Shown one piece after another: positions 52,998 through 63,264 of a stretch of DNA of 64,000 nt (the stretch's first letter is position 1; each line of letters begins with the position of its first letter). Source of the DNA: Corynebacterium sp. ES2730-CONJ (GTDB lineage Bacteria > Actinomycetota > Actinomycetes > Mycobacteriales > Mycobacteriaceae); NCBI RefSeq assembly GCF_024834055.1, contig NZ_JANUXZ010000002.1, forward strand, positions 62,001 to 126,000, in the 5' to 3' direction. The position numbers and the translations under genes are program-made. A model generated the notes under the pieces. That model saw only the letters and a list, made by a program, of their open reading frames with translations. It searched no databases and was not told where the DNA came from.

Positions 52998-54413
52998 TTA
53001 GCACAGATCGTCGTGCACGATTAATTGGCGCGCAGCTTCGGTGATTGAGCCGGAAAGGGAAGGATAGACTGCGAATGTACTCGCTAACTGGTCAACGGTA
53101 AGCTGATTGGTCACCGCCACGGCGATGGGAAGAATCAACTCCGATGCCGTTGGAGCCACCACCACTCCCCCGATAACGATGCCAGAAGCTCTGCGGCAGA
53201 AGATCTTGACAAAGCCGTGGCGTAAAGAGCGCATCTTCGCTCGGGGATTTCGCGGGAGAGGGAGGGTATAGGAACGGGCAAAAACTTCACCCGATTCAAT
53301 ATCGTGCTGGGTGACCCCCACAGCAGCTATCTCGGGGCGGGTGAATACCGCGGTAGCTACCGTCTTCAACCGTAACGGGGTTACCCCTTCCCCCAATGCG
53401 TGGTAGATAGCGATACGGCCCTGCATAGCTGCCACCGATGCCAGCGGGAACTGATCAGAACAGTCGCCGGCGGCATAAATACCCGAAATATTGGTACGCG
53501 ATACCCGATCAACTTTGATATGACCAGAAGAGGTCGTCTCTACCCCAAGCTTCTCTAGACCCAGATTTTGGGTATTGGGAATAGATCCTACTGTCATCAA
53601 AGCGTGAGAGCCTGTAATCACGCGACCATCTGTTGTACGTACACGCACTCCCGTATCGGTGGCGGTGACACTATCAACGCGAGCATGTTTTTCCAAAGAT
53701 ACGCCGCGTTCTGCGAGCACGGTCTCAAGCACATCAGCGGCGTCTGCATCATCGTGGGGCAGAATGCGATCGCGGGAGGCTACCATTGTCACCTTGACGC
53801 CGAGTTCAGCGAAGGCGGATACAAATTCTGCTCCAGTAACCCCGGAGCCGACGACGATCAAGTGCTCTGGGAGGGTTTTTAACCTGTAGATTTGGCGCCA
53901 TGTAAAGATGCGCTCCCCGTCGGGTTGAGCTTTAGGCAGGATGCGCGGAGTGGTTCCCGTAGCAATAAGGACCAGGTCGCCTTCGAGGGTTTCCTCGCTG
54001 CCATCACGTCCGGTCACTTTGACATAATGTCTGGTCTGCTTGGGACTGTAATCATCGAGAACCCCATAGCCGTCGATAATACGTACGCCGGCGGCAGTAA
54101 CGGCAGCCCGAATATCACTGGATTGCTCACCTGCGAGTTGCTGTACACGCTCGTTGAGAAGAGTGAGGTCCAGGTCCGTTTCGTTGAGGCTATCGCCTAA
54201 ACCCATATCGTCGGCGCGCCGCATATCGGTCTTGATATTGGCACCGGCGATAAAGGACTTCGAAGGCACGCAGTCGGTAATTACTGCGGATCCCCCGAGG
54301 CCCTGCTCTTCGACGAGGGTTATCTGCGCGCCATATTTCGCACCTGTTAAGGCCGCCTCGTAACCCGCGGGACCGCCTCCAATGATGATGATGCGCTTAT
54401 TAAGACTGGACAA
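52998..54413 (-). CDS. lpdA: LpdA-type flavoprotein (NAD(P)H:quinone reductase)
   Basis: A pyridine-nucleotide disulfide-oxidoreductase fold protein of 471 residues with FAD motif IIIGGGPAGYEAAL near residue 8, NAD(P) motif VVGSGVTGAEFVSAFAELG near 188 and GIYAAGDCSDQFPLASVA near 308. At the redox site it reads GGSAVITDCVPSKSF: the first cysteine of the usual C-x4-C pair is missing. Rv3303c LpdA has the same loss and acts as an NAD(P)H quinone reductase instead of a lipoamide dehydrogenase. It is likewise near amiA1 and upp. Ends with the dimer interface HDDLC. Confidence 0.9.
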   Translation of the reverse strand: MSSLNKRIIIIGGGPAGYEAALTGAKYGAQITLVEEQGLGGSAVITDCVPSKSFIAGANIKTDMRRADDMGLGDSLNETDLDLTLLNERVQQLAGEQSSDIRAAVTAAGVRIIDGYGVLDDYSPKQTRHYVKVTGRDGSEETLEGDLVLIATGTTPRILPKAQPDGERIFTWRQIYRLKTLPEHLIVVGSGVTGAEFVSAFAELGVKVTMVASRDRILPHDDADAADVLETVLAERGVSLEKHARVDSVTATDTGVRVRTTDGRVITGSHALMTVGSIPNTQNLGLEKLGVETTSSGHIKVDRVSRTNISGIYAAGDCSDQFPLASVAAMQGRIAIYHALGEGVTPLRLKTVATAVFTRPEIAAVGVTQHDIESGEVFARSYTLPLPRNPRAKMRSLRHGFVKIFCRRASGIVIGGVVVAPTASELILPIAVAVTNQLTVDQLASTFAVYPSLSGSITEAARQLIVHDDLC

Positions 54414-54549
54414 ACGTCGTTACCTCCGGCACTAATGTCGATCGCGCACCTTTAAGGTCGAATATACATAGCGCGCGAGTATGAGAGTTTGCCTAAGACT
54501 TAGGCATTTCTCACTTAGTCTAGTGCGAAGCACGGGGAAGTTTCGTTCT

Positions 54550-55755
54550 TTATCGCTGTTCTTGTTCCAACACACCGGCGAAGAGTTGCACACCGACTGG
54601 TATGGACGCTGCGTCTGCCAACATGGTGGCTTTATGTAGATCGCCTGGTGAGTGGGTGCCGTCCCAGCATCCTAGTCGAGCCATCGCACCTGGAACAGTT
54701 TGTAAGTACCAAGAGAAATCTTCACCGCCAGCCGATTGGGACACTGGAACCGTGGAGGACCGGTCGCGCATTTGTGCCGCCTTGGTGAATATCTCCACGG
54801 CCTCCACATCGTTGATAACGGGGGGAACGCCACGGGTATAAATGATCTCGTGCTCACAACCAGTAGGTGCCAAAACCTGCGCAATGAGTTCTTCAAGCAA
54901 TGGCTGCAGCTCGTGCCATACTTCGATGCGACCGGTGCGCACGGTACCGCACACGGATCCTGTCTCGGGGATAGCATTGCCCGCTCGACCCGCATGGATT
55001 GCGCCGAATACTAAGACGGTGCTCGTCGACGCATCGACGCGTCTGCTCAGCAGGCCTGGTAGGTCAATGACTAATTTAGACAGTGCATAAACCACATCAC
55101 TAGTGAGATGGGGTCTTGAGGAGTGACCACCTGGACCACTCACTCTGATCTCTACCAGGTCACCCGCGGAAGTGAGCGCACCTACCTTCAAACCTACGGT
55201 TCCAGTTCGGATCTTCGGTTCGGCATGAAGGGCGTAGATTCTCTCTACCCCCGACAGTACCCCTAGTTTCACAATCTCGGGGGCACCTGAGCCCATTGCT
55301 TCTTCGGCTGGTTGAAAAATGATCCGCACATTGCGCCGCACGAGACCTTGTCGCTGGGCCTCTATAAGAGCCCGAGCGAAGCCCAATGCGACTGTAATGT
55401 GTATGTCGTGACCGCATGCGTGCATAGTATTGTCGTGGCGCGAGCTATAAGGGGCGTTAGTGTGCTCGTGAATAGGTAACGCATCAATATCTGCGCGAAA
55501 GGCTACGCTACCCATCCTAGATTCAGGATCGGCAACAATATCGACTACCAACCCAGTACGCGGGAACAGAGTAGGTTCGAGTCCCCCTTCTCTTAGTTTC
55601 TCGGCGATAAAAGCGGTGGTATTGAACTCTTCGTTCGATAATTCAGGATACATATGGACATGGCGTCGCCAGTCCATGAGTTCTTCGTGGTGCTCCTCGC
55701 ACCATGCGCTCATAAAAGCGTGGAGATTCTGATTATCAGTATCGTTCAAGTTCAT
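54550..55755 (-). CDS. M20-family amidohydrolase
   Basis: The 401-residue enzyme belongs to the M20D amidase/carboxypeptidase family (AmiA1/AmiB1 of M. tuberculosis), which removes acyl or aminoacyl groups from N-acyl amino acids or indole conjugates. The metal-binding motif is HACGHDIHITVALG near residue 115, the general-base EEAM is at about 155 (FQPAEEAMGSGA), and SAGGEDFSWYL near 345 carries the last ligand. The dimerisation domain lies between. It is positioned as Rv3305c/3306c, between lpdA and upp. Two paralogous genes occur in mycobacteria but only one is here. Confidence 0.88.
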   Translation of the reverse strand: MNLNDTDNQNLHAFMSAWCEEHHEELMDWRRHVHMYPELSNEEFNTTAFIAEKLREGGLEPTLFPRTGLVVDIVADPESRMGSVAFRADIDALPIHEHTNAPYSSRHDNTMHACGHDIHITVALGFARALIEAQRQGLVRRNVRIIFQPAEEAMGSGAPEIVKLGVLSGVERIYALHAEPKIRTGTVGLKVGALTSAGDLVEIRVSGPGGHSSRPHLTSDVVYALSKLVIDLPGLLSRRVDASTSTVLVFGAIHAGRAGNAIPETGSVCGTVRTGRIEVWHELQPLLEELIAQVLAPTGCEHEIIYTRGVPPVINDVEAVEIFTKAAQMRDRSSTVPVSQSAGGEDFSWYLQTVPGAMARLGCWDGTHSPGDLHKATMLADAASIPVGVQLFAGVLEQEQR

Positions 55756-55870
55756 CCTCTTTAGTCACCGTTTTTGAGTTGTCTTTACAGGGCGCCTGCA
55801 CCCTCCTTAATGTAGCCTTAGTGAGCCGAGCTACCAATGTGCGGGTTCTCTTCGGTTGATTCGTGCCCTG

Positions 55871-55896
55871 GTAAGAGCACAGTGTAAGAGCACAGT
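55871..55896. repeat. 13-bp tandem duplication before upp terminator
   Basis: GTAAGAGCACAGT occurs twice head to tail with no mismatch, just upstream (in plus-strand terms) of the upp terminator hairpin. Confidence 0.85.
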
Positions 55897-55932
55897 GCAC
55901 ACCCCTTGAGAACTAAATCTTGCGGGGTGTGC
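55897..55932 (-). terminator. Terminator after upp
   Basis: GCACACCCC and GGGGTGTGC are 9-bp arms. It is 52 bp after the upp stop (minus strand), but no strong T run follows. Confidence 0.5.
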
Positions 55933-55984
55933 TACGAAGATCTAGAAGATCTATTCGGCATCGACCTTTGGTAGTGCCAGATAG

Positions 55985-56629
55985 TTAGAGATCGATATTG
56001 CGCGGGCCGTAGAGTCGATCGCCAGCATCGCCTAGACCGGGGACGATATAAGCATCGTCGTTAAGATCAGCATCAATTGTTGCGGTCACGAGGCGCACGG
56101 GCAGGCCTGATTGGGCGAGCGCATCGACACCTGCTTGCGCCGAAACCATACAAACAGCAGTGATATCGGTTGCGCCTCGATCATGAAGGATTCGGATGGC
56201 GTGCAGCAAAGAACCACCGGTGGCCAGCATGGGGTCTACAACGAAGACGGTGCGGCCCGTGAGATCCTTAGGCAGTGCCTCCAAATAAGGTACTGGCTGG
56301 TGAGTGACTTCGTCGCGAGCCAGTCCGATAAAACCAACCTGGGCATCAGGGATCATTTTGAGGGCGGGGTCGATCATACCGAGTCCTGCGCGAATGACCG
56401 GGACAATAATAGGAGGATCTTGGAGTCTAGTCCCTTCGGTTTGCGCGACGGGTGTGACGAGCGGAAAGGTTTCGACGGGCAGCAGACGCGACGCCTCGTA
56501 AATGAGCATGGCGCCGAGATCTGCAAGTGCGGCACGAAAGCCAGCGTTATCGGTGCGCTTATCGCGCATAATTGACAAGCGAGAAGCTGCTAGTGGGTGG
56601 TCCACGGTCAAAATATCCATACCCGTCAT
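55985..56629 (-). CDS. upp: Uracil phosphoribosyltransferase
   Basis: Salvages uracil to UMP with PRPP. The type-I PRTase loop is [18 protein letters not shown] near residue 128, preceded by [19 protein letters not shown] near 77, and the C-terminal [13 protein letters not shown] closes the uracil pocket. Length 214. ATG 56629 has GAGGGG six bases upstream; ATG 56620 ([15 protein letters not shown]) is the conserved beginning and equally plausible. It is placed as Rv3309c and divergent from the NlpC/P60 pair. Confidence 0.94.
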   Translation of the reverse strand: MTGMDILTVDHPLAASRLSIMRDKRTDNAGFRAALADLGAMLIYEASRLLPVETFPLVTPVAQTEGTRLQDPPIIVPVIRAGLGMIDPALKMIPDAQVGFIGLARDEVTHQPVPYLEALPKDLTGRTVFVVDPMLATGGSLLHAIRILHDRGATDITAVCMVSAQAGVDALAQSGLPVRLVTATIDADLNDDAYIVPGLGDAGDRLYGPRNIDL

Positions 56630-56715
56630 CGTAGCCCCTCACCCATACTCACCTCTACTTTTCTCTTGTAGGGCGCCAACGGAACCGAAAGGGAGTAGGT
56701 GAAGTCTTAACAAGC

Positions 56716-56997
56716 ATGACCAATACGTTGAATATTGCACCCGAGACTGTGCGCTCGCTCGCCAAAGATGTCCTCGATTTAGCTCAGACTCCCATCCCAG
56801 AGCACCTTCTCCCCGGTGAAATATTGCCAGGGGTAGGCGACTATATCACCGCTTTTAATGCTTGCGTGCACGCCCTGGGGTCGCGAGCACAAAACCAAAT
56901 CCAATACGTAGAGGAAAGCACCGACCGTGCGTTGAAATGGTTGCATACGATCGAAACCGATGACCTCACCCTTGCCGAAAGGTTGGCCCAACAATGA
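56716..56997 (+). CDS. Small helical protein coupled to NlpC/P60 gene
   Basis: A 93-residue, mostly helical protein with no signal peptide, no cysteine pair and no known catalytic motif. The sequence LNIAPETVRSLAKDVLDLA at the N-terminus and a middle FNACVHALGSRAQNQIQYVEESTDRAL helix resemble EspC/WXG100-like secretion-partner proteins in size and helical pattern; I cannot see the YxxxD/E motif at its end. It overlaps the NlpC gene by 4 bp (ATGA). In C. glutamicum a like pair lies next to upp. The role is inference: partner, secretion chaperone or inhibitor of the hydrolase. Confidence 0.6.
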   Translation: MTNTLNIAPETVRSLAKDVLDLAQTPIPEHLLPGEILPGVGDYITAFNACVHALGSRAQNQIQYVEESTDRALKWLHTIETDDLTLAERLAQQ

Positions 56998-57935
56998 TGG
57001 ACTTTATATCTGAGGCTGAGAAACTACTTCAGCCCCTCAACCCTGCACCGCTACCACAGGTCCCCAACTTTGAGAAGGTAGGTCCTTTAGCTCAGGAATT
57101 TGGGGTAGAGCCTGCAGTATTCTTAGCGGAGAATGTCAATCTTATTAGAGACACTGTAGAGGCTGGCCAAACTGTGCTGCCAGCCTTAGGTTTAATCAAC
57201 CAAGCCCGTATAAAATTGCAGCAACTCGCCTGCAAATTCTTCGCCCGTGCTATCGCTTTGCTCAGCCAGGTGGCAGTCCCCAACCCCGCCATCAGTGGAC
57301 CAGCTCTTACCATGCTCCTGCGGCTGCCAGCGCAATTTCTAACTCAGGCCTACTGTATTCTCGAGCAATTGAAATTAGCATTAAGTCCCTATACCAAGGT
57401 TCTTGAGGATGTCTCGCAACGCGGGAAATTTCTAACTCTGAGTACTCAGCGGATGGTGACCAAGGAACTCATTCCAGCCCTTAAAGATGCTTGCAAAGCT
57501 GCCGACATTCTCCCACCCACAATCAGCTCGCTCGACTCAGAATCTTCGGGTGAACAAGCACTAAGCTCAACTTCACACTCACCTGACCAGAGCCAGATGA
57601 GGGGACATAAAGCTGTAGAGATCGCCCGCAGCGCCATCGGCACTCCATACCAGTGGGGTGGCACCTCACGCCAGGGTTTTGACTGCTCAGGGCTAACCCA
57701 GTGGGCTTGGCGACAAGCGGGAGTGGAGTTACCTCGCATTGCTAGCGAGCAAGCCGTGGGACAACCAATTAGTCGCGAAGATCTCGCTCCCGGAGATCTC
57801 CTGGTGTGGAGCGGACATGTGGCCATGTACTCTGGCGATGGAATGATGATCGAGGCTGGTAATCCGGTCTCAGAAAATCCCCTCAGGACCACCAATATGG
57901 GGATGGATTTCAAGGGCTTCTTCCGCCCCCAATAG
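56994..57935 (+). CDS. NlpC/P60 cell-wall peptidase with helical N-terminal domain
   Basis: The C-terminal 110 residues form an NlpC/P60 endopeptidase with catalytic Cys231 (GFDCSGLTQWAW), His275 (VWSGHVAMYSG) and the third polar residue near EAGNPVSEN. It would cleave D-iGlu-mDAP links in peptidoglycan. The first 170 residues are helical and carry no signal peptide or membrane anchor, unlike RipA-type enzymes. A YxxxE motif (Tyr120-Glu124) lies after a long helix. A Ser-rich linker (about 178-205) joins the two halves. Export through a non-Sec route such as type VII secretion, or release by a partner, would be needed to reach the wall. Confidence 0.82.
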   Translation: MMDFISEAEKLLQPLNPAPLPQVPNFEKVGPLAQEFGVEPAVFLAENVNLIRDTVEAGQTVLPALGLINQARIKLQQLACKFFARAIALLSQVAVPNPAISGPALTMLLRLPAQFLTQAYCILEQLKLALSPYTKVLEDVSQRGKFLTLSTQRMVTKELIPALKDACKAADILPPTISSLDSESSGEQALSSTSHSPDQSQMRGHKAVEIARSAIGTPYQWGGTSRQGFDCSGLTQWAWRQAGVELPRIASEQAVGQPISREDLAPGDLLVWSGHVAMYSGDGMMIEAGNPVSENPLRTTNMGMDFKGFFRPQ

Positions 57936-57973
57936 ATGCACTTTAACCATATAAACGGCTAGGATATATCTCC

Positions 57974-59206
57974 ATGAGTAAAAACGGCATTTTCCCAGTA
58001 AAAATCTCTTTGACCGAGGGTGATTTCTTTACCCTGTGGGCTCCCGAATGGCGCGAACACGGAGCGGAGTGGCAAGCCTTCCTTGGAAAGGGCGATGACC
58101 TCTTCCTCTTCGAGTCGCCAGCCCATATGCTTATTTTTATTGAAGAAAATGCTAGCCATGACTTGAGTAGCCACCCTAAGTGGGCGGCGTTTAATCACCT
58201 CGGTGCCGAGCGTGTGGTTCCCGATGCTAAGCACTACTATGATCTGGTTGGCCTGCCAAAGATTCTCGCCGATCGCCCGAGCTATGAGAATGTTTCTCAT
58301 GTGGCGCGCACCTTCAAGATCGCCCGCAGCCTAGCTGACGTCATGGCCGCCACAAGTGTGCAGGTATTCTTTTCTTCTCACTCCATCCTGAGCAATGCTG
58401 AGCGCGGTGCAGACCATTTCAGCGGTGACGCAGGCGCCTCTGAATGGACGGCTATTGGTCGTGTGGTGCTAACCAACTGGGATAAGGTGGTCGATGCCCT
58501 CGATGAAGCCGTCACCATCGCCCCTGGTGTCGAGGCTGCGGCTCTCGCCGATGCGGAAGCTCGCGTAGAAGCTGGCCTTGTTGCTGCCGCGGAACTTCTC
58601 GAGCAAGAAGAGGCCAGAAGAAAGCAAGAGGCCGAGCGTGTTGACCCTTATGACACCACGGTCTGGGCTGCGGCTGGTATTGATCCCATCAAAATTTCTA
58701 TCTCCGGGCGTACCGTTTATACTCTGCGTACCTATGTTGAGGCACAGCCAGTATTCTTAGGCAAATATGGAGAAATTTTCACATTCTCCTCCTCCAAAGC
58801 CCTGGTCCGCTGGCTAATCGAACATACAGAGCATGACCTCGCTATGGTAGCTACCTGGGAAGATATTATGACCGCAGCCAATGCTGGCACCCTTGAGGTC
58901 TCCGTTCATCCCGACAACGTCTACTCATTCAATGGGATCGCCCGCGATATCGCTCAAGGCCCCGAGAGCGTTGATAAGACTCAAGTATTGCAATCCTATG
59001 AACTGCTTGCCGACGCCGCCGACTGGGCTCAAGACGATTCACTTAACGCCTTCTTCTTAGCTAACCCTCGCATGCAAGACTATATTTCTTATATTACGGG
59101 CGGCACCCGCCAAGTTGGCTATACCCCGACGCCTCCTTATGACGAGCACACCACCTTGTGGACTCAGCTGGAAGAGATGCTTACTAAGCGCTTCTCTCGC
59201 TTCTAG
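57974..59206 (+). CDS. Conserved unknown protein with internal duplication
   Basis: I do not recognise this 410-residue protein. It consists of two related halves: residues 7-70 (FPVKISLTEGDFFTL, then WQAFLGKGDDLFLFESPAHML, SHDLSSHPKW) match residues 237-295 (DPIKISISGRTVYTL, FLGKYGEIFTFSSSKALVRW, EHDLAMVATW) in order and spacing. Between them is an Ala/Glu/Arg-rich stretch (about 185-222) likely to be coiled coil. No signal peptide, membrane helix or catalytic motif is seen. It follows the NlpC gene by 38 bp on the same strand and is ended by a strong hairpin. Acidic, soluble; probably a corynebacterial-lineage protein. Confidence 0.7.
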   Translation: MSKNGIFPVKISLTEGDFFTLWAPEWREHGAEWQAFLGKGDDLFLFESPAHMLIFIEENASHDLSSHPKWAAFNHLGAERVVPDAKHYYDLVGLPKILADRPSYENVSHVARTFKIARSLADVMAATSVQVFFSSHSILSNAERGADHFSGDAGASEWTAIGRVVLTNWDKVVDALDEAVTIAPGVEAAALADAEARVEAGLVAAAELLEQEEARRKQEAERVDPYDTTVWAAAGIDPIKISISGRTVYTLRTYVEAQPVFLGKYGEIFTFSSSKALVRWLIEHTEHDLAMVATWEDIMTAANAGTLEVSVHPDNVYSFNGIARDIAQGPESVDKTQVLQSYELLADAADWAQDDSLNAFFLANPRMQDYISYITGGTRQVGYTPTPPYDEHTTLWTQLEEMLTKRFSRF

Positions 59207-59210
59207 TGTC

Positions 59211-59255
59211 ATACTCAAACCCCCACCGCTTTTGAGCAGGTGGGGGTTTGAGTAT
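59211..59255 (+). terminator. Terminator after the duplicated-domain gene
   Basis: ATACTCAAACCCCCACC and GGTGGGGGTTTGAGTAT are perfect 17-bp arms around an 11-nt loop, starting 5 bp after the stop. Confidence 0.7.
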
Positions 59256-59362
59256 ATCTATCCCCGATGGTGGTTGATATACGCACTCCGGTTGAACAGA
59301 GTACCTACCCGGCCTACCGCGGCGGGTACCCCCCCCATATCTCCAATAGGGTTGGGGGCCAA

Positions 59363-59415
59363 CGCACTACCCCCGCACCCACAAGTTTTTATCTTTGGGG
59401 TGCGGGGGTAGTGCG
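59363..59415 (-). terminator. Terminator after the YihY-family gene
   Basis: CGCACTACCCCCGCACCC and GGGTGCGGGGGTAGTGCG are perfect 18-bp arms around a 17-nt T-rich loop, 8 bp after the YihY gene's stop (minus strand). Confidence 0.65.
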
Positions 59416-59422
59416 ATGGCGA

Positions 59423-60508
59423 TTACTTCTTTTTCAAGAAGAAACTCACGACTCCAGTCACTGCCGCTCCGAGTGCTAAGCCTGAGCCGATTGCGCCACT
59501 AGACGATGCTAGTGGAGTAACCTTGACCTGCTCTCGGACACGAATGATAGCTGGAGGTGGTGGATCCAACTTCGCGATAGCAAGAGCTTCCGGTGTCGTG
59601 GCTGCCCACGCGCTGCAGTACAAGACGATTCGCCAAATAAAGTAGAAGAGCACCATTACACCGATAATTGGGCCGAAGGTCGCACCTGCGGGGTTGCTCA
59701 GGGCATTGGAGAAGAAAAGGGAGCCCAATTGCTTGAATACTTCAAAGGCTAGAGCGCCGATAATGCTGGCATGAAAAGCCGATTTCATGGGAACGGGGCC
59801 ACGTGGAAGGCGCTTCATGAGCCAGAAGAACACCAGGAAGTTGGCCAAAATACCTAGGGCTAAAGCTACCACTGTAGTCATCCACTGGATCCCGGGGATA
59901 TCCTCGAGGCCAAGGAATTCGATCAGCTGGGAAGTTAGACCAGAACTGCCGATAACGGTGATGCCAATAGCAACGATCATGAGCACCAATAGTGCAATGA
60001 GACGAATAAAATCGTTGAGCTTTGTTTTGAAGAAGTTTTCTTCCTTGATGGGGTAGTTCCAAATCATCGAAATACCCGTGGTGAGATGGAATACCCAGTT
60101 CAGGCCGGACCATAGGGCAGTGATTCCGCCGATTCCGAACATGGCACCACGCTGTTCAATGGCGGTGTCGATAATTTCATTGAGGGTTTCCCCCATCTGG
60201 CCGGAAACCTGAGCAGTAATGCGCTCGTTGATGTCCGCCAAGAGTTCGGGGCGGCTGGCCAAAACAGTTGCTATACCAGCGAAGATAAGCATGAGTATGG
60301 GGAACATACTCAAGACTGAGAAATAGGTAATACCTGCGGCAAACTGGTTTCCCCCGTTTTGGGTATAACGCTCGGTCATGAGCATGACATGATCAAACCA
60401 GCCCCATTTGGCACGGTATTTATCCATCAAGCCTTTTTTATCTTCGGTCGCTCGTTCAATCCCATACTCGTCCTCTTTAGTACGGACTGGGTGCTTATTG
60501 GTAGCCAA
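59423..60508 (-). CDS. YihY/virulence factor BrkB family membrane protein
   Basis: A 361-residue inner-membrane protein with six hydrophobic segments (about residues 60-85, 125-150, 170-200, 210-240, 250-275 and 285-310). The N-terminal YTQNGGNQFAAGITYFSVLSMFPILM block is the family mark, once misannotated as RNase BN. An acidic, basic-residue-rich N-tail and a C-terminal tail with a last Ala/Gly-rich hydrophobic segment and KKK ending are typical of Corynebacteriales members. Function is unknown, possibly transport. It lies next to trpS, as Rv3335c does. RBS before ATG 60508 is not obvious. Confidence 0.88.
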   Translation of the reverse strand: MATNKHPVRTKEDEYGIERATEDKKGLMDKYRAKWGWFDHVMLMTERYTQNGGNQFAAGITYFSVLSMFPILMLIFAGIATVLASRPELLADINERITAQVSGQMGETLNEIIDTAIEQRGAMFGIGGITALWSGLNWVFHLTTGISMIWNYPIKEENFFKTKLNDFIRLIALLVLMIVAIGITVIGSSGLTSQLIEFLGLEDIPGIQWMTTVVALALGILANFLVFFWLMKRLPRGPVPMKSAFHASIIGALAFEVFKQLGSLFFSNALSNPAGATFGPIIGVMVLFYFIWRIVLYCSAWAATTPEALAIAKLDPPPPAIIRVREQVKVTPLASSSGAIGSGLALGAAVTGVVSFFLKKK

Positions 60509-60601
60509 AAATCTGTCTTTTCTCGTTAATAATTATGTGCTCGTGATTGGTCTGTACAGCCCTCTGCGCCTGCGCGCAGTAGGGAGGGTTGGAGCGCTAG
60601 T

Positions 60602-61642
<1,041 letters not shown>

Positions 61643-61711
61643 TTAGCCCACCTGCTTACTGGTACACCACCGCAGGGAAAAGTGGGCGACCTCGCCTCAA
61701 CTTCCTAGACC

Positions 61712-61900
61712 TTATTGCTTACGTGGCTCTTTGATGATAGCTAAGACGATTCCGCTCACCACACCAGCACCGCCGATGCCTAAGCCAATAGATCCCACCA
61801 TTCCTGCAATATCATGCCCTCCGACGAGAAAATACGAAGCGATCAGCAAGACGACGCCGAGTATAAGAATGACTATGCCGATTGTTTTAGTCGACTGCAT
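61712..61900 (-). CDS. Small two-helix membrane protein
   Basis: A 62-residue protein with two hydrophobic segments (about residues 5-24 and 32-54) separated by a short GGHDIAG loop and ending in KEPRKQ. ATG 61900 is chosen because AAGGAG lies about 10 bp upstream; the longer frame to 62059 overlaps the end of the MFS gene with no homology. Between trpS and the MFS permease, same strand. Function unknown; similar small proteins are common in Corynebacteriales. Confidence 0.72.
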   Translation of the reverse strand: MQSTKTIGIVILILGVVLLIASYFLVGGHDIAGMVGSIGLGIGGAGVVSGIVLAIIKEPRKQ

Positions 61901-62016
61901 GAGAAATATAGCTCCTTTAATCGAAGATGCCCTTGGGTGAAAAAAAGATATACCTACTATCAATTTACCCGAGAAGAGACAAAATAGTGAGCGCACAGTC
62001 GGTTGATCGAAGCCAC

Positions 62017-63264
62017 CTAGTCGCCTTGGCGACGTCGCAGCGTAGCTGCCAGAGCCCACACCACGATCGCGAGTGCTCCCAAACCTGCGCCCACGAGCGC
62101 GGGCGAGGCATATCCATAACCTGCTGCAATAACCGCACCGCCCATCGAGGCGCCGGCCGCATTCGCAATATTAAGTGCGGAATGGTTTAAAGCACCGGCT
62201 AAGGTTTTGGCTTTACCCGCCACATCCATGAGTCGGATCTGCAAACATGGTATGAGCGCAGAAGCGGAAGCGCCGATCACAGCGAAGTTGATAATAGCTG
62301 GGATCATCCATGCACTTAAGGCGAAGAAGGACAGCAAGGAGAGCACGATCGCTACAAGGGTGACAAAAATTCCACCCTCTACACTCCAATCGCTCAGCCT
62401 TCCACCAGCCCAGTTGCCCACGATCATTCCGACCCCGTAAATGCTTAAGACCAGCCAGATCATGGTTTCGGGAACCCCGGCGCGTTGAGTCATCGTCCAG
62501 GATATATAGGTATAAACCGCAAACATACCGCCGAAACCAACAGCACCGATCATAAGTGATAGCCACACCTGCCCGCGCTTGAGGCTGCTCAGTTCTGCTA
62601 GCGGTGAAGTAGGCAGCATCTTATTCATATGGGGCATCAGCAGCCACAAGGCCACAACCGTGATGAGCGAGATGACGGTAACGAATACATATGCGTTATA
62701 CCAGCCATAGGCCACGCCGATTGCTTGCGCGAGTGGGACACCGATAAGGCTTGAGAGTGGGAAGCCCATACCAACAAAGGCAAGCGCTCGTCCGCGGTGT
62801 CGCGGGTCCGCCATAGACGTAGTCACCAGGGCGGCGACTGAGAAGAAGGCGCCGTGCGGTAAGGCCGCAATAAAACGCGCTATAACTAAGACCTCAAAAC
62901 TGGGCGATACGACGGTCATAGCGTTGCCTAAGGTGAAGGCTGCCATGAGAATGAGCACCAGTCGACGTCGCGGCATCATGCCGGTAAAGGCGGTGATAAG
63001 GGGAGCTCCCAGCACCACACCAAGGGCATAAGAAGAGATGATGAGGCTGGCTGTTCCTTCGGTCAGGTTGAAGGCCTCAGCTATATTGCGGAGCAGCCCC
63101 ATAGTGACAAATTCATTTACACCGATGGCAAACCCAGCAAGGCCGAGCGCGATCCATACAATAAGGCGCTGGCGTGTAGAGATCTCGTCTTGGCGGGGAA
63201 TCACTCGGCGCAGCGGCTTATGTGGCACGGTTCTTCTTTTCTCTTGAGCTGATTGGGTGGTCAC
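62017..63264 (-). CDS. Major facilitator superfamily permease (DHA1/AraJ-like)
   Basis: A 415-residue, twelve-helix transporter. The N-terminal FAIGVNEFVTMGLLRNIAEAFN, the conserved loop GMMPRRRLVLIL after helix 2 and the GxLxD-like GGRLSDWSVEGG after helix 8 fit the DHA1 drug/sugar efflux branch (AraJ, SetA relatives). The substrate cannot be told from sequence. A cytoplasmic basic N-tail of about 30 residues precedes helix 1. It is divergent from icd, with a 323-bp gap. Confidence 0.85.
   Translation of the reverse strand: MTTQSAQEKRRTVPHKPLRRVIPRQDEISTRQRLIVWIALGLAGFAIGVNEFVTMGLLRNIAEAFNLTEGTASLIISSYALGVVLGAPLITAFTGMMPRRRLVLILMAAFTLGNAMTVVSPSFEVLVIARFIAALPHGAFFSVAALVTTSMADPRHRGRALAFVGMGFPLSSLIGVPLAQAIGVAYGWYNAYVFVTVISLITVVALWLLMPHMNKMLPTSPLAELSSLKRGQVWLSLMIGAVGFGGMFAVYTYISWTMTQRAGVPETMIWLVLSIYGVGMIVGNWAGGRLSDWSVEGGIFVTLVAIVLSLLSFFALSAWMIPAIINFAVIGASASALIPCLQIRLMDVAGKAKTLAGALNHSALNIANAAGASMGGAVIAAGYGYASPALVGAGLGALAIVVWALAATLRRRQGD

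Noticed and set aside
54000..54413. Frameshift or damage in lpdA because a redox cysteine is missing
   Set aside because: Loss of the first cysteine is a known feature of the LpdA quinone-reductase branch, not damage.
57922..57940. CCCCCAATAG at the end of the NlpC gene
   Set aside because: Half-site only; no complementary arm nearby.
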